From Syntrophobacteraceae bacterium (GTDB lineage: Bacteria > Desulfobacterota > Syntrophobacteria > Syntrophobacterales > Syntrophobacteraceae): DNA of 33,866 nucleotides. Below, in pieces: positions 1-8,390 of the stretch (positions within the stretch are counted from its first letter, which is position 1; the number at the start of each line of letters is the position of its first letter). The notes under the pieces were generated by a model. That model was not told the origin of the DNA and made no database searches. It was given only the letters and a program-made list of their open reading frames with translations. The position numbers and the translations under genes were made by a program. The stretch is taken from the NCBI GenBank assembly GCA_029974695.1, contig JARKQW010000175.1, positions 1 to 33,866 on the forward strand, in the 5' to 3' direction.

Positions 1-2
1 CC

Positions 3-629
3 ATTGCCCTGGCATGTGAAAGACTCAAGCTTCCACGTGAGAAGCTAGAAAACGAGGACCTATCCAAAGGATCTTCCGGAATCTTCGGCATTGTCGGAGC
101 CAAGAAGGCAAACATTCGGGTCACCTCCAAGGTGACGGCCCCCGAGGCGATTGCGGAAAGAGCCAAAGAAGTCCTGGTGGAAGTCTTGAAATACGTGGAT
201 TTGCCCACGGTGGTCGAACCGGACGCCCACGAAGACCACGTCTGCCTGAACATCATCAGCAACGGATCGGGCATTCTCATCGGCAAACGCGGCAAGACCC
301 TGAACGCTCTTCAGTACCTGGTCGGCAAGATCGTGCAAAAGGAGATGGGTGAAAACATCTCGGTCATCGTCGACACAGAGAATTATCGATCCAAGAGAGA
401 AGTCAGCTTGACGGAACTTGCCCAGCAGCTGAGTGAAAAAGTCAAGAAATCCCGCCGCCCTTTGACCACGGGCCCCATGAACGCCCAGGATCGTCGGGTC
501 ATTCACCTTGCGCTCAAAGAGGATGAAGAGGTTCGAACCAAGAGCAAGGGGGAAGGCAATCTGCGGCGAGTGGTCATCTACCCGGTCAAGCGCGGCAAGA
601 AATCCCCCGAAGTTGCCGCCCAGGAGTAG
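3..629 (+). CDS. khpB: RNA-binding protein KhpB (Jag/EloR), 5' end missing
   Basis: The reading frame is open from the window edge, so the true start lies upstream; about 208 residues remain. The visible part holds the end of a Jag-N domain (G-IFGIVGAKKANIRV), a KH domain with the GKRGKTLNALQYL loop near the middle, and a C-terminal R3H domain (SRRPLTTGPMNAQDRRVIH, ending RRVVIYP). This order is diagnostic of KhpB/Jag, which in other bacteria binds RNA and influences cell elongation and division. mnmE follows 28 bases after the stop. The rpmH-rnpA-yidC-khpB-mnmE order is common near oriC, so yidC is the expected upstream neighbour, but it is not visible. The identification is firm; the role in this organism is inferred from the family. 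Confidence 0.93.
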   Translation: MALACERLKLPREKLENEDLSKGSSGIFGIVGAKKANIRVTSKVTAPEAIAERAKEVLVEVLKYVDLPTVVEPDAHEDHVCLNIISNGSGILIGKRGKTLNALQYLVGKIVQKEMGENISVIVDTENYRSKREVSLTELAQQLSEKVKKSRRPLTTGPMNAQDRRVIHLALKEDEEVRTKSKGEGNLRRVVIYPVKRGKKSPEVAAQE

Positions 630-657
630 GACGGGATGCAGCAGGTTCTCGGAGCCC

Positions 658-2058
658 ATGGGACCCGAAGCCCCGGATGATACCATTTGTGCCGTCGCCA
701 CACCCGTGGGCGAAGGGGGCATCGGGATCCTCAAGATCAGCGGGGCCGGGGCCTTCCAAGTTCTCCAACGCCTTTTCCGGCCCCACAAGAGCGTTGGGAC
801 CCTGCAATCCCACCGCCTCCATCATGGGTGGATCCATGACCCCGAGTCCGGCCAGGCCGTTGACGAAGTCCTCGTGAGCTACATGGCGGCCCCTCATACC
901 TACACCCGGGAGGACGTTGTGGAGATCAACTGCCACAGCGGCTACTGGGTCCTCGATCACATTCTTCAACTGGTGTTGAAATCCGGGGTGCGGCTGGCCG
1001 AACCGGGGGAGTTCACGCGGCGGGCTTTTCTCCACGGACGCATCGATCTTTCCCAGGCGGAAGCCGTGATCGAAGTGATCCGTTCCAAATCCCACCACCA
1101 TCTGCTCATGGCAAACCGATCCTTGCGCGGCGGCTGTCGCACAAGGGTCCAATCCTGGCGGGAAAGCCTCCTCGAGCTCCAAGCCCGTCTCGAGGCATCC
1201 ATCGACTTTTCGGACGATCTGGAGGAAGGGGAAGCTTCAGGCTGGGAAGCCTGGGCCGAAAGCTTGGAGCAAGACCTGTGTCGCCCTTTGACCCGTTACC
1301 TGGAAGAATACGAAAGCACGCGGGTGCTTCGGGAGGGACTGACCCTGGTTCTCGTGGGAAAGCCCAACGTTGGGAAGTCCTCCCTGTTGAACGTCCTGCT
1401 GGGTAAAGATCGGGCCATCGTGACCCCTTTGCCGGGGACGACACGAGACGTCATCGAGGACACGTTCCTGCTTTCGGGAATACTCGTAAGAATCCTGGAC
1501 ACCGCGGGAATACGCCGGGAGCCCGACGAAATCGAGTCCCTGGGGATTGAAAGGACCCTGCGCTCCGTAGATGAGGCGGACATCGCCCTTTGGCTGATCG
1601 ACCGGAGCAGCTCCTTGACCCCGGAGGACGACGCGGTCTTCGAGGCCCTATCCGGCATCCCATTCATGATCCTATTGAACAAGTCGGATTTGTCCCCGCA
1701 CCTCTCCCCGGAGGACGTCCGGAAACGCTACGGCGGCTCACCCTTGATCATGCCCCTTTCGGTGTTGAACCCCCGAGACATCGAAAGGCTCCGGGAAACC
1801 CTGGCGGACCGTTACCTCTCCCGTCCCCTGGACACCCGCCGTTCGGAATTCATTCCCAACCTGCGCCAGAAAGAATGTTTGGAGGGGGCGCTTCGGGCAC
1901 TGCGGGAAACACAGAAGCTCCTCGCATCGGGAAAAGACACGGAACTGGCGTGCCTCGAGCTCGACTCCGCGCGCCGACAGCTGGATGCCATCCTCGGCCG
2001 AGAACCGGATGACGAGCTTCTAGACCGAATCTTCTCTCAGTTTTGCATCGGAAAATGA
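658..2058 (+). CDS. mnmE: tRNA modification GTPase MnmE
   Basis: MnmE works with MnmG to install the (carboxymethyl)aminomethyl group on wobble uridine 34 of certain tRNAs. The 466-residue length fits the family. The N-terminal folate-binding domain begins with DTICAVATPVGEGGIGILKISG. The GTPase domain lies inside the helical domain: G1 GKPNVGKSS near residue 235, the TTRDVIE switch, G3 DTAG and G4 NKSD. The protein ends in the invariant CIGK, whose cysteine is needed for modification. The ATG at 658 is preferred because the family's usual N-terminus follows directly and a GGAG lies just upstream; the frame is open further upstream, but that stretch only overlaps khpB. rsmG starts one base after the stop. 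mnmG, often next to mnmE, is absent here. Confidence 0.97.
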   Translation: MGPEAPDDTICAVATPVGEGGIGILKISGAGAFQVLQRLFRPHKSVGTLQSHRLHHGWIHDPESGQAVDEVLVSYMAAPHTYTREDVVEINCHSGYWVLDHILQLVLKSGVRLAEPGEFTRRAFLHGRIDLSQAEAVIEVIRSKSHHHLLMANRSLRGGCRTRVQSWRESLLELQARLEASIDFSDDLEEGEASGWEAWAESLEQDLCRPLTRYLEEYESTRVLREGLTLVLVGKPNVGKSSLLNVLLGKDRAIVTPLPGTTRDVIEDTFLLSGILVRILDTAGIRREPDEIESLGIERTLRSVDEADIALWLIDRSSSLTPEDDAVFEALSGIPFMILLNKSDLSPHLSPEDVRKRYGGSPLIMPLSVLNPRDIERLRETLADRYLSRPLDTRRSEFIPNLRQKECLEGALRALRETQKLLASGKDTELACLELDSARRQLDAILGREPDDELLDRIFSQFCIGK

Positions 2059-2059
2059 A

Positions 2060-2734
2060 ATGAAAGAGGACCCTTTTGTGTCCCTGCTTCTCCGGAAGTG
2101 CCGGGAACACGGCATCGCCTTCTCGGAAGAGCAGGCCCACAGGGTTTTTCAGCATGTGGAGCTCATGCTGGAATGGAATCGCCGGGTCAACCTCACGAGA
2201 ATCACCGAACCTGAACAGATCCTGAACGAGCATATCCTGGATTCACTCATCCCCGCCCAATGGCTGCCCCGGGAAGGGAGCATCCTGGATGTGGGATCCG
2301 GGCCGGGATTCCCCGGAGTTCCCCTGAAGATCTTTTCTTCCCATCGAACGGTGGTGCTCCTGGAGTCCAACCGCAAGAAGGTGAGCTTTCTCCGGGTCCT
2401 GCTCGCCCGTTTGGGCATGAAATCCATTGCCGCCGTGCAAGGCCGGTGGGAAGAGTGGGAGCGACTTGCCGTCCCGGGCATTCCCCGGAAATACGAGCTG
2501 ATCGCTCTGCGCTCCGTGCGCTTGGATCCGCGAAGGTTCGGCGACTATGCCCGGGACTCCCTGGGGCCGGGGGGAGTCCTGGCCTATTGGGGGGGGGAAC
2601 TGGCCTTTCCGCCCGAATCCCTGCACGAATCGACCCCCTCCCCGGGTTCCCTGCGGTTTCGAGGAAAGCATCCTTATACCGTCCCGGGTCTGCACAAACC
2701 TCGATACCTGTGGCTTTGGGAAAAAGGCCTCTGA
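2060..2734 (+). CDS. rsmG: 16S rRNA (guanine-527-N7)-methyltransferase RsmG (GidB)
   Basis: RsmG methylates N7 of G527 in 16S rRNA using S-adenosylmethionine. The 224-residue protein has the RsmG N-terminal helices (VELMLEWNRRVNLTRI, then HILDSL), followed by the SAM-binding loop ILDVGSGPGFPGVPL near residues 75-89 and the acidic VVLLESNRKKVSFL strand. The ATG lies one base after the mnmE stop, so the two are almost certainly translationally coupled; no clear ribosome-binding site is seen beyond the purines at the end of mnmE. In many genomes parA-parB follow rsmG. Here the next gene is convergent (pncB, 27 bases between stops), so the origin-proximal block ends at this point. Confidence 0.95.
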   Translation: MKEDPFVSLLLRKCREHGIAFSEEQAHRVFQHVELMLEWNRRVNLTRITEPEQILNEHILDSLIPAQWLPREGSILDVGSGPGFPGVPLKIFSSHRTVVLLESNRKKVSFLRVLLARLGMKSIAAVQGRWEEWERLAVPGIPRKYELIALRSVRLDPRRFGDYARDSLGPGGVLAYWGGELAFPPESLHESTPSPGSLRFRGKHPYTVPGLHKPRYLWLWEKGL

Positions 2735-2761
2735 AGCGGACTCTTCCCCGGGGACTTCGTC

Positions 2762-4126
2762 TCAATCAATCTCCTGGAGACTTTTCTCGCGTATCGTTTT
2801 CTCCTGCAGCGCACCCAGTTCCGCACCGATGGATACGGGATAACGGTGCCGGGGACGCAACTCCCGATAGATCGGGGGAAGTCCTTCCCACTCTTGCCTG
2901 AATCGCTCCCGGATGGTCGCCGGAGTTTCCAGGGGATGCACGAGTCTGCCGCCTTCCACCACCGTCTCCAGCAGCGGTTCCGCTCCGGGAACCTTTTCCC
3001 CGGCAAGGGCCAACCGGTCTTCTTTCATCTTCCCCTCCCCATCCCGAGAGCGGTAGACCTGCTTTCTGCCCACCCAGGTCTTCTTGCCGGCGCTCAACTT
3101 CAAAACGGGCCTTCCGTCGTATTCCACCAGCTTGTAGGCAATATCAAGGTAGGGGGAATCCGCCGACACCCCCATGCGGGTCCCCACGGCAAAAATATCG
3201 ATTTCGGCCCCCGCCCGGACCAGTTCCTCCACCTTGTACTCATCCAGGTTCCCGCTGGCGAAGATCATCACGTCGGGGAAGCCTTCCCCTACGAGGATGG
3301 CCCGAACCTGCTTGCTCAATTCCGCCAGGTCCCCGCTGTCCAGGCGAACGCCGACGAGCTGTTTGCCCTCGTCCCTCATCCGCTTTGCCACTTGGACGGC
3401 CTTCCGGGCGCCGCTCAGGGTGTCGTAGGTGTCGATGAGAAGCACCGTATTGTCGGGAAAGGCCCGGGCATAGGCAACGAACGCATCCATCTCCGAAGGG
3501 AAGCTCGTGACGTAGGAGTGGGCCATGGTGCCGAAAACCGGGATTTTGTACCACTCGCCCGCCATGAGATTGCTGGTTCCCAGAAAGCCCGCAATATAGG
3601 AGCCCCTCGCTGCTTTCAGTCCCGCCTGAATCCCCTGAGTCCTGCGCAAGGAGAAATCAATAAGGCCTCTTCCCCGGGCGGCATGGACGCAGCGGGCTGC
3701 CTTGCCGGCAATGAGGGTTTCCAGCTGGATCGTATTCAGGATGAGGGATTCCAGGATTTGTCCTTCGATGAGGGGAGCCGTCACTTCCAGGATGGGCTCC
3801 TGGGCAAAAAAGATCCTCCCTTCCGGCATTGCCCGGATGGTTCCCGAAAATCGAAACCGCCGCAAATAGTCGAGAAACTCCCGGGGGAACTTTTCCAGGG
3901 AGGAGAGGTACTCCAGGGAGGAGTGGCTGAAATTCAGATCGGTGACGGTTTCCACCAGGTCTTCGATCCCGGCGCAGACAAAGTAGGCGCGGTCCGGAGG
4001 ATAATCGCGGATGAACAGGCTGAAGGTCGCCTCCCGGATCATCCCTTCCCGCAAATAGCTTGCCGCCATGGTCAGTTCATACAAGTCCGTGACCAACTCG
4101 GGAGCATACCGTCGACTTGCACTCAT
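2762..4126 (-). CDS. pncB: nicotinate phosphoribosyltransferase
   Basis: This enzyme converts nicotinate and PRPP to nicotinate mononucleotide, the entry step of the Preiss-Handler NAD salvage route. The 454-residue protein starts with the family's LVTDLYELTMAASY segment. It carries GFLGTSNLMAGEWYKIPVFGTMAHSYV, in which His203 is the expected phosphorylated histidine, followed by VRLDSGDLAEL near residue 260 and SGNLDEYKVEEL, both phosphate-binding signatures. Length and motifs match bacterial PncB. It lies 40 bases downstream of the nicotinamidase-like gene on the same strand, so the two probably form an operon that turns nicotinamide into NaMN. A purine-rich GAGAGGG precedes the ATG. Confidence 0.95.
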   Translation of the reverse strand: MSASRRYAPELVTDLYELTMAASYLREGMIREATFSLFIRDYPPDRAYFVCAGIEDLVETVTDLNFSHSSLEYLSSLEKFPREFLDYLRRFRFSGTIRAMPEGRIFFAQEPILEVTAPLIEGQILESLILNTIQLETLIAGKAARCVHAARGRGLIDFSLRRTQGIQAGLKAARGSYIAGFLGTSNLMAGEWYKIPVFGTMAHSYVTSFPSEMDAFVAYARAFPDNTVLLIDTYDTLSGARKAVQVAKRMRDEGKQLVGVRLDSGDLAELSKQVRAILVGEGFPDVMIFASGNLDEYKVEELVRAGAEIDIFAVGTRMGVSADSPYLDIAYKLVEYDGRPVLKLSAGKKTWVGRKQVYRSRDGEGKMKEDRLALAGEKVPGAEPLLETVVEGGRLVHPLETPATIRERFRQEWEGLPPIYRELRPRHRYPVSIGAELGALQEKTIREKSLQEID

Positions 4127-4166
4127 AGGGCGACCCTCTCGATGGCCGGCGGTTGGAAACCGTGGA

Positions 4167-4703
4167 TCAGTCTTCCGTCGTCTTCACCAGTCTCGCGCCA
4201 TAGACGCGCTGCATGCGGGTCAGGGCAAATTCGTGGAACTTCGGGTCGAAATCCGCCACTGCATCCATGGGAACCACCACCGAATAGTTCCGGTTTCGAA
4301 GGTCTCCCGCCGTATCCATGACGCAAATGGAGGTCACCACTCCCGCCACCCAGACTTCCTCGGGTCCCGCGGACGAAAGAATCTTGTCCAGGTCATTTCC
4401 AAAAAACCCGCTGAAACGGGTCTTGTCGACCACCAGACTGCCTTCGGGGGGCGCCAACTCCGGAATGACTTGACTTCCCCAGCTGCCCTTCACGGCATGC
4501 GGGGAAAACAGCTCGAATTCCTTGTCGTCCACTGAATGGGCATCCCGGAGGAACACAATCAGGTGTTTGTCCCGGGCGAAGCGGTCCAGCAGAACACGGA
4601 TTGGGGGAATGATTTTTCTGGAGTCGTCCCCGCAATAGAGGGCACCTTTAGGGTCCAGAAAATCATTCAGAACATCGATCACCAATAGGGCTTTGCGTGC
4701 CAT
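4167..4703 (-). CDS. nicotinamidase-like cysteine hydrolase (isochorismatase fold)
   Basis: The 178-residue protein has the isochorismatase/nicotinamidase fold with the full catalytic triad in order: Asp in ALLVIDVLNDFL near residue 10, Lys in VVDKTRFSGF near residue 94, and Cys in VAGVVTSICVMDTA near residue 127. Its position directly upstream of pncB argues for nicotinamidase activity (nicotinamide to nicotinate plus ammonia). However, the metal-binding D-x-H-x3-H pattern of classical PncA is not complete: around RDAHSVDDKEF I see a histidine and acidic residues but not the exact motif. A related amidohydrolase remains possible, and no gene symbol is given. GGAGG precedes the ATG by about nine bases. 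Confidence 0.85.
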   Translation of the reverse strand: MARKALLVIDVLNDFLDPKGALYCGDDSRKIIPPIRVLLDRFARDKHLIVFLRDAHSVDDKEFELFSPHAVKGSWGSQVIPELAPPEGSLVVDKTRFSGFFGNDLDKILSSAGPEEVWVAGVVTSICVMDTAGDLRNRNYSVVVPMDAVADFDPKFHEFALTRMQRVYGARLVKTTED

Positions 4704-4764
4704 GATTCAATTCCTCCGGATCTCCGGATTCATGCTCCCTTGCATGGGACCTGACCGATATCGA

Positions 4765-4824
4765 GCAAGGACCTTGACTTGGTGTCCACGAGTCCACGTC
4801 CGTGGCCGTGCCGAGGTCCCTTGC
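4765..4824. repeat. imperfect inverted repeat in a divergent intergenic region
   Basis: The arms are GCAAGGACCT and AGGTCCCTTGC, with one unpaired base. They enclose a smaller CCAC/GTGG stem. The element lies between the divergent nicotinamidase-like gene and the small unknown gene. It could fold in the leader RNA of either gene or act as a regulator-binding site. No known riboswitch class was recognised. Confidence 0.3.
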
Positions 4825-4841
4825 AGGGTATCAAAAAGTCG

Positions 4842-4870
4842 TTTCAATTGTCACAGAAAACCCATATAAT
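4842..4870 (+). promoter_or_regulatory. candidate sigma-70 promoter for the 5-7 kb gene group
   Basis: A perfect TATAAT at 4865-4870 is preceded, with a 17-base spacer, by TTTCAA at 4842-4847, which matches the -35 consensus at only three positions. The surrounding stretch is AT-rich compared with its neighbours. It points towards the small unknown gene and the DUF3842-cobU-cobS genes. The -10 is strong and the -35 weak. Confidence 0.4.
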
Positions 4871-4964
4871 TTTATAGGTTCGAGGCCGTATGGAAAACCC
4901 CTATCCCCCGTGGAATTGCAGGCACGAGCCGTGCGCACGCCGTTCTGCAACCAGTGGATGGCCC

Positions 4965-5234
4965 ATGGAGTATGAGCGGGTCCAAGTCCTTACCCGGGAC
5001 GAATACCGGGAAGCGCAAGAACCGATCTCCTTCCAGTGGCGAAACAACCGGTACCGGATCCGGGAAATCGTGGACCGATGGTATTCCGGCTACCTGGACG
5101 CGAGGCGTGTGCCGCTCCGCTACTTCAAGGTAAAGACTCAAGATGGAAAGGAGTTCATCCTCCGATATCATGAGCTGTTTCGAGCATGGAGTCTCCTCGT
5201 CCCACCGGGGGAGGAGGAAGAACGGGACCCGTGA
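4965..5234 (+). CDS. small conserved-looking protein of unknown function
   Basis: The 89-residue soluble protein is rich in aromatic and charged residues. Notable segments are ISFQWRNNRYRIREIVDRWY and YFKVKTQDGKEFILRYHELFRAWSLL. A short W-R-x-x-R-Y strand, a tryptophan-containing helix and a closing xWxL strand recall the small beta-rich domains annotated as DUF6504, but this is only a pattern resemblance. An ATG at 4890 would add 25 residues of cysteine- and proline-rich sequence unlike the rest of the protein. I therefore prefer the ATG at 4965, although its ribosome-binding site (GGATGG) is weak. It lies upstream of DUF3842 and cobU on the same strand, probably in the same transcript. No function is assigned. 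Confidence 0.6.
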   Translation: MEYERVQVLTRDEYREAQEPISFQWRNNRYRIREIVDRWYSGYLDARRVPLRYFKVKTQDGKEFILRYHELFRAWSLLVPPGEEEERDP

Positions 5235-5312
5235 TTTCGCCCCCATAATGCTCTCCGGTTTCATGTTCACTGCCCCCGCCGGAGGGTTGCCGAAGGGCAA
5301 AGGGAGGACGTT

Positions 5313-5747
5313 TTGATCCGCATCGCTGTAATCGACGGACAAGGTGGAGGGATTGGAACGACCATCATCCGAAAGATCAAGGACGTGTACGGGGAGCGAA
5401 CGGAAGTCTGGGCCCTGGGCACCAATGCCATCGCAACCGCTCAAATGATGAAGGCCCGGGCTAACCGGGGGGCTACGGGGGAGAACGCCATCTGCCATTG
5501 CGTCAACGAGGTGGAGGTCATCATAGGCCCCATCTCCATTCTTCTTGCCAATTCCATGATGGGGGAGGTCACTCCGGGCATGGTCCGAGCAGTCGGAGCA
5601 GCCAAGGCGACCAAGATCCTTTTGCCCATCACCCAGGATCCCATCGTCATCGTGGGCACCGTACGGGAACCCCTGCCGCACCTGGTGGACAAGCTGGTCC
5701 TGGAACATCTGCGGGGCTTTTTCCCCCAGGATATCGAGTCCTCATGA
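5313..5747 (+). CDS. DUF3842 family protein
   Basis: The 144-residue protein begins MIRIAVIDGQGGGIGTTIIR, a glycine-rich loop after the first beta strand that suggests a nucleotide-binding, Rossmann-like fold. It continues with EVWALGTNAIATAQMMKA and GPISILLANSMMGEVTP, which are features I associate with DUF3842. The start is TTG at 5313, supported by an AGGGAGG ribosome-binding site six to seven bases upstream. The stop overlaps the cobU start as ATGA, implying translational coupling. The pairing with cobU and cobS suggests a role linked to cobalamin or corrinoid handling, but no biochemical function for the family is known to me. Confidence 0.8.
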   Translation: MIRIAVIDGQGGGIGTTIIRKIKDVYGERTEVWALGTNAIATAQMMKARANRGATGENAICHCVNEVEVIIGPISILLANSMMGEVTPGMVRAVGAAKATKILLPITQDPIVIVGTVREPLPHLVDKLVLEHLRGFFPQDIESS

Positions 5748-6325
5748 GTGCCCCGGACCTTCCTTCGACCCCTCACCTGATTCTCGGCGGAGCCAAGAGC
5801 GGCAAGAGCAAGTGGGCCGAAGAGCTCATCACCGCATTTCCTCCTCCCTACATCTATGTGGCAACGGCCCAGGCGCTGGACGAGGAAATGAAGGAGCGTA
5901 TTCGAATCCACCGGGAACGCAGGTCTTCTTTCTGGGAAACCTTGGAATGTCCCATCCGGCTCACGGAAACCCTGGGCAACCTCCAAGGACGGAATCTTCC
6001 CGTTCTAGTGGATTGCCTCACTCTCTGGTTGTCCAATCTTCTGCTGCGATTTTCGCCCGGGGTCGTCGAGTCCCAAATCACGGAGCTTCGAGGCTTCATC
6101 GGTCAGGTCGATTATCCGCTGATCCTGGTCTCCAACGAGGTGGGAGCGGGCATCGTGCCCGACAATCCCATGGCCAGAAGATTTCGGGACTTGGCCGGAA
6201 CGGCAAACCGGGAATTTGCCGGGGCATGCGCCTCGGTAACCTACGTGGTGGCCGGCCTGGCGTGGGTTTTGAAAGGGCCGAATCTTACCCCGCCGGGAAT
6301 TGCGGGGCATTCGGAAAAGGCATGA
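5744..6325 (+). CDS. cobU: adenosylcobinamide kinase / adenosylcobinamide-phosphate guanylyltransferase
   Basis: CobU phosphorylates adenosylcobinamide and transfers GMP to it, giving adenosylcobinamide-GDP for lower-ligand attachment. The 193-residue length fits. The Walker A loop GGAKSGKSKWAE is at residues 15-26. The YVATAQALDEEMKERIRIHRER segment carries the guanylylation-site region (the H in RIRIHRER), followed by LVDCLTLWLSNLL and VSNEVGAGIVP with DLAGTANREFA, all typical of CobU. The ATG overlaps the DUF3842 stop. cobS follows, so this is a compact pair for the last shared steps of B12 assembly or corrinoid salvage. cobT and cobC are not in the window. Confidence 0.95.
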   Translation: MSAPDLPSTPHLILGGAKSGKSKWAEELITAFPPPYIYVATAQALDEEMKERIRIHRERRSSFWETLECPIRLTETLGNLQGRNLPVLVDCLTLWLSNLLLRFSPGVVESQITELRGFIGQVDYPLILVSNEVGAGIVPDNPMARRFRDLAGTANREFAGACASVTYVVAGLAWVLKGPNLTPPGIAGHSEKA

Positions 6326-6454
6326 GTCCCCTCTTGCGGCCAAACCGTTCCGGATTTCCCTGCCATGCCGCGATTTCGGCGGCGATCGTCCCCTTCTCCA
6401 AGCCGGGAACCGGTCCTATCCACGCCCCGGCGACCGGAATTCTCGGGTGACCTG

Positions 6455-7207
6455 ATGTGGTGCGATTTCGTAACGGCCCTGTCCTTCCTGACCCTCTTGC
6501 ACGTTCCGTCCATGACCGGAAGGGAACCGACACCCGTCTCCCTGGCCAGGAGCTTTTCATTCTTCCCCCTGGTCGGCTTCCTGTTGGGAGGGGGTTCCTG
6601 GGGACTGGCGCTGCTGCTGGCCCGGACCACCCCCCCCTTCCTTTTGGCCTGCATCCTGACCCTGTATTCGGTCCTCGTCACCCGGGCATTTCATATGGAC
6701 GGTCTTGCAGATTTTTGGGACGGCCTCGGAGGGGGATACAACCCGGATCGACGTCTGGAGATCATGAAGGACAGCCGCACGGGAGCGTTCGGCGCGGTCG
6801 CGCTCTCCCTGGCCGTGGCCTTGAAGATTGCGGCCCTTCACGCCCTCCTGACCCATCGGCTAGGCTCGCCTCTGCTCATAGTCCCCGCCTTCAGTCGCCT
6901 GGCAATGGTGCTCACCGCCTACAAGACGCCTTACGCACGAAAGGAGGGAGGCCTGGGGAAGCCCTTTCTCGAGCACATGAGCGCCAGGGAACTGCGAATC
7001 GCCCTGGGAATATGCCTCTTGTTGAGCGCAGTCGTGAATCCTTTCTTTACGCTCCTGTGCGCGGCGACGGTGCTCGTCTTTTCCCGGGTCATGAAACGGG
7101 GTTGTCGAAAGTGGTTCGGAGGCGTTACGGGAGATGTTCTGGGAGCCGTGAACGAGATGACGGAAATCCTTCTTTATGCTTTGGGGGCCATGGTTTTGGC
7201 CTCCTGA
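6455..7207 (+). CDS. cobS: adenosylcobinamide-GDP ribazoletransferase (cobalamin synthase)
   Basis: CobS joins adenosylcobinamide-GDP to alpha-ribazole (or its phosphate), completing the cobalamin loop, and is an integral membrane enzyme. The protein of about 250 residues opens with FVTALSFLTLLHVP and has several hydrophobic helices. Its catalytic signatures are HMDGLADFWDGLGGG and MKDSRTGAFGAVALS, both highly conserved in CobS. TGDVLGAVNEMTE near the C-terminus is also typical. The frame is open upstream to an ATG at 6365, which would add 30 arginine/proline-rich residues. The ATG at 6455 gives the usual family N-terminus and length and is preferred. About 130 bases separate it from cobU. 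Confidence 0.94.
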   Translation: MWCDFVTALSFLTLLHVPSMTGREPTPVSLARSFSFFPLVGFLLGGGSWGLALLLARTTPPFLLACILTLYSVLVTRAFHMDGLADFWDGLGGGYNPDRRLEIMKDSRTGAFGAVALSLAVALKIAALHALLTHRLGSPLLIVPAFSRLAMVLTAYKTPYARKEGGLGKPFLEHMSARELRIALGICLLLSAVVNPFFTLLCAATVLVFSRVMKRGCRKWFGGVTGDVLGAVNEMTEILLYALGAMVLAS

Positions 7208-7355
7208 TGATTGGACGGACCCGGCAAACCTTCTTGGGAGAGATCCGCGGTCCCTCCGGCAAGGCCGGGAAGGCCGCCTCCCTGTGCATTACGGAGTCCG
7301 TTGATCCTTCCCGGCATTGGAAGGGCTTCTCTTTTGAGAATTCAAGGAATTGGGA

Positions 7356-8390
7356 ATGATGGTTGCGCAAGACCCGACTCATTGGCAGATCCTGCAACTG
7401 CTAAAAGATCAAAAGGGTGGGTATCTTTCGGGAAGCTTCGTGGCTACCGGCCTCGGTCTGACGAGAACGGCCATCTGGAAGCACATACAGAATCTTCGGC
7501 AGATGGGCTATGACATTGAAAGCCATCCCAAGGAGGGATACCGGTTGCTGGACGTCCCGGACCTGCTGATCCCGGAGGAAATCCTGCCCAATCTCGAGAC
7601 CCAGTGGCTGGGCAGGTCTTACCATCATTTCTCCCGGGTAGCCTCGACCAACGACCACGCGTTGTTGCTTGCAGCCCGGGACGCCCCCCACGGAACGGTG
7701 GTCGTTGCCGAAGAACAGACCCATGGAAGGGGCCGGTTGAAGCGCGAATGGCTTTCTGCATCCCAAAAGGGGATCTATTTTTCCATGCTCCTTCGAACCC
7801 CCTTGCCCATCCGGATCGCTTCCCAAACAACCTTGGTGGCCGCCCTTGCCCTGGCAAAGGCGATTCGAACCCGCTACCGCCTGCCGTCCGCCATCAAATG
7901 GCCCAACGACATTCTCATCCGGAATCGAAAGGTGGCGGGCATTCTTACGGAAATCCAGTCGGACTTGGACTTTACCCGGTTCCAGGTGATCGGGGTGGGT
8001 ATCAATGCCAACTACACGGCAGCGGAGCTCGGGGGGCCTTTCCGATACCCCGCTTCCTCCATTGCCGTTGAGCTGGGCCGATCCATCCGGAGACAGGAGC
8101 TTTTGCTGGAGTACCTGCATGAATTCGAGCGGGAGTACTCCCGCTTCATCCGGGAAGGATTTGAGACTCTTCTGACCGAACTGGAGCGGTATTCTGCGGT
8201 TTTGGGCAAAACCATCCGAATTCTGAGGGGGGAAGAAGAGCTGGAAGGAAAAGTGTTGGGCTTTACCCCGGAAGGAGCCCTCCGGCTGTTGACGGAGGAC
8301 CACGTGGAAAAGATCATCTGGGTCGGGGATGTGACCCAAGTCCTGGGAAGTGTCCCGGGGGAGTCTGCAGACGGCGCCCTCGAGAGTTGA
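7356..8390 (+). CDS. birA: biotin-protein ligase / biotin operon repressor BirA
   Basis: The protein activates biotin to biotinyl-AMP and attaches it to carrier proteins such as acetyl-CoA carboxylase. It is the bifunctional form: residues about 10-60 are a winged helix-turn-helix (LSGSFVATGLGLTRTAIWKHIQ, then GYDIES..GYRL), followed by the catalytic domain. The biotinyl-AMP loop GRGRLKREW lies near 124-132, and IKWPNDILIRNRKVAGIL carries the conserved lysine. The C-terminal SH3-like domain is present. The ATG at 7356 is seven bases from AAGGA. A repressor role at biotin genes is inferred; none are in this window. It converges on dksA with only three bases between stops. Confidence 0.95.
   Translation: MMVAQDPTHWQILQLLKDQKGGYLSGSFVATGLGLTRTAIWKHIQNLRQMGYDIESHPKEGYRLLDVPDLLIPEEILPNLETQWLGRSYHHFSRVASTNDHALLLAARDAPHGTVVVAEEQTHGRGRLKREWLSASQKGIYFSMLLRTPLPIRIASQTTLVAALALAKAIRTRYRLPSAIKWPNDILIRNRKVAGILTEIQSDLDFTRFQVIGVGINANYTAAELGGPFRYPASSIAVELGRSIRRQELLLEYLHEFEREYSRFIREGFETLLTELERYSAVLGKTIRILRGEEELEGKVLGFTPEGALRLLTEDHVEKIIWVGDVTQVLGSVPGESADGALES

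Noticed and set aside
2846-4321. A long plus-strand open frame opposite pncB and the nicotinamidase-like gene
   Set aside because: Both minus-strand genes have clear catalytic motifs; the plus-strand translation has no recognisable domain.
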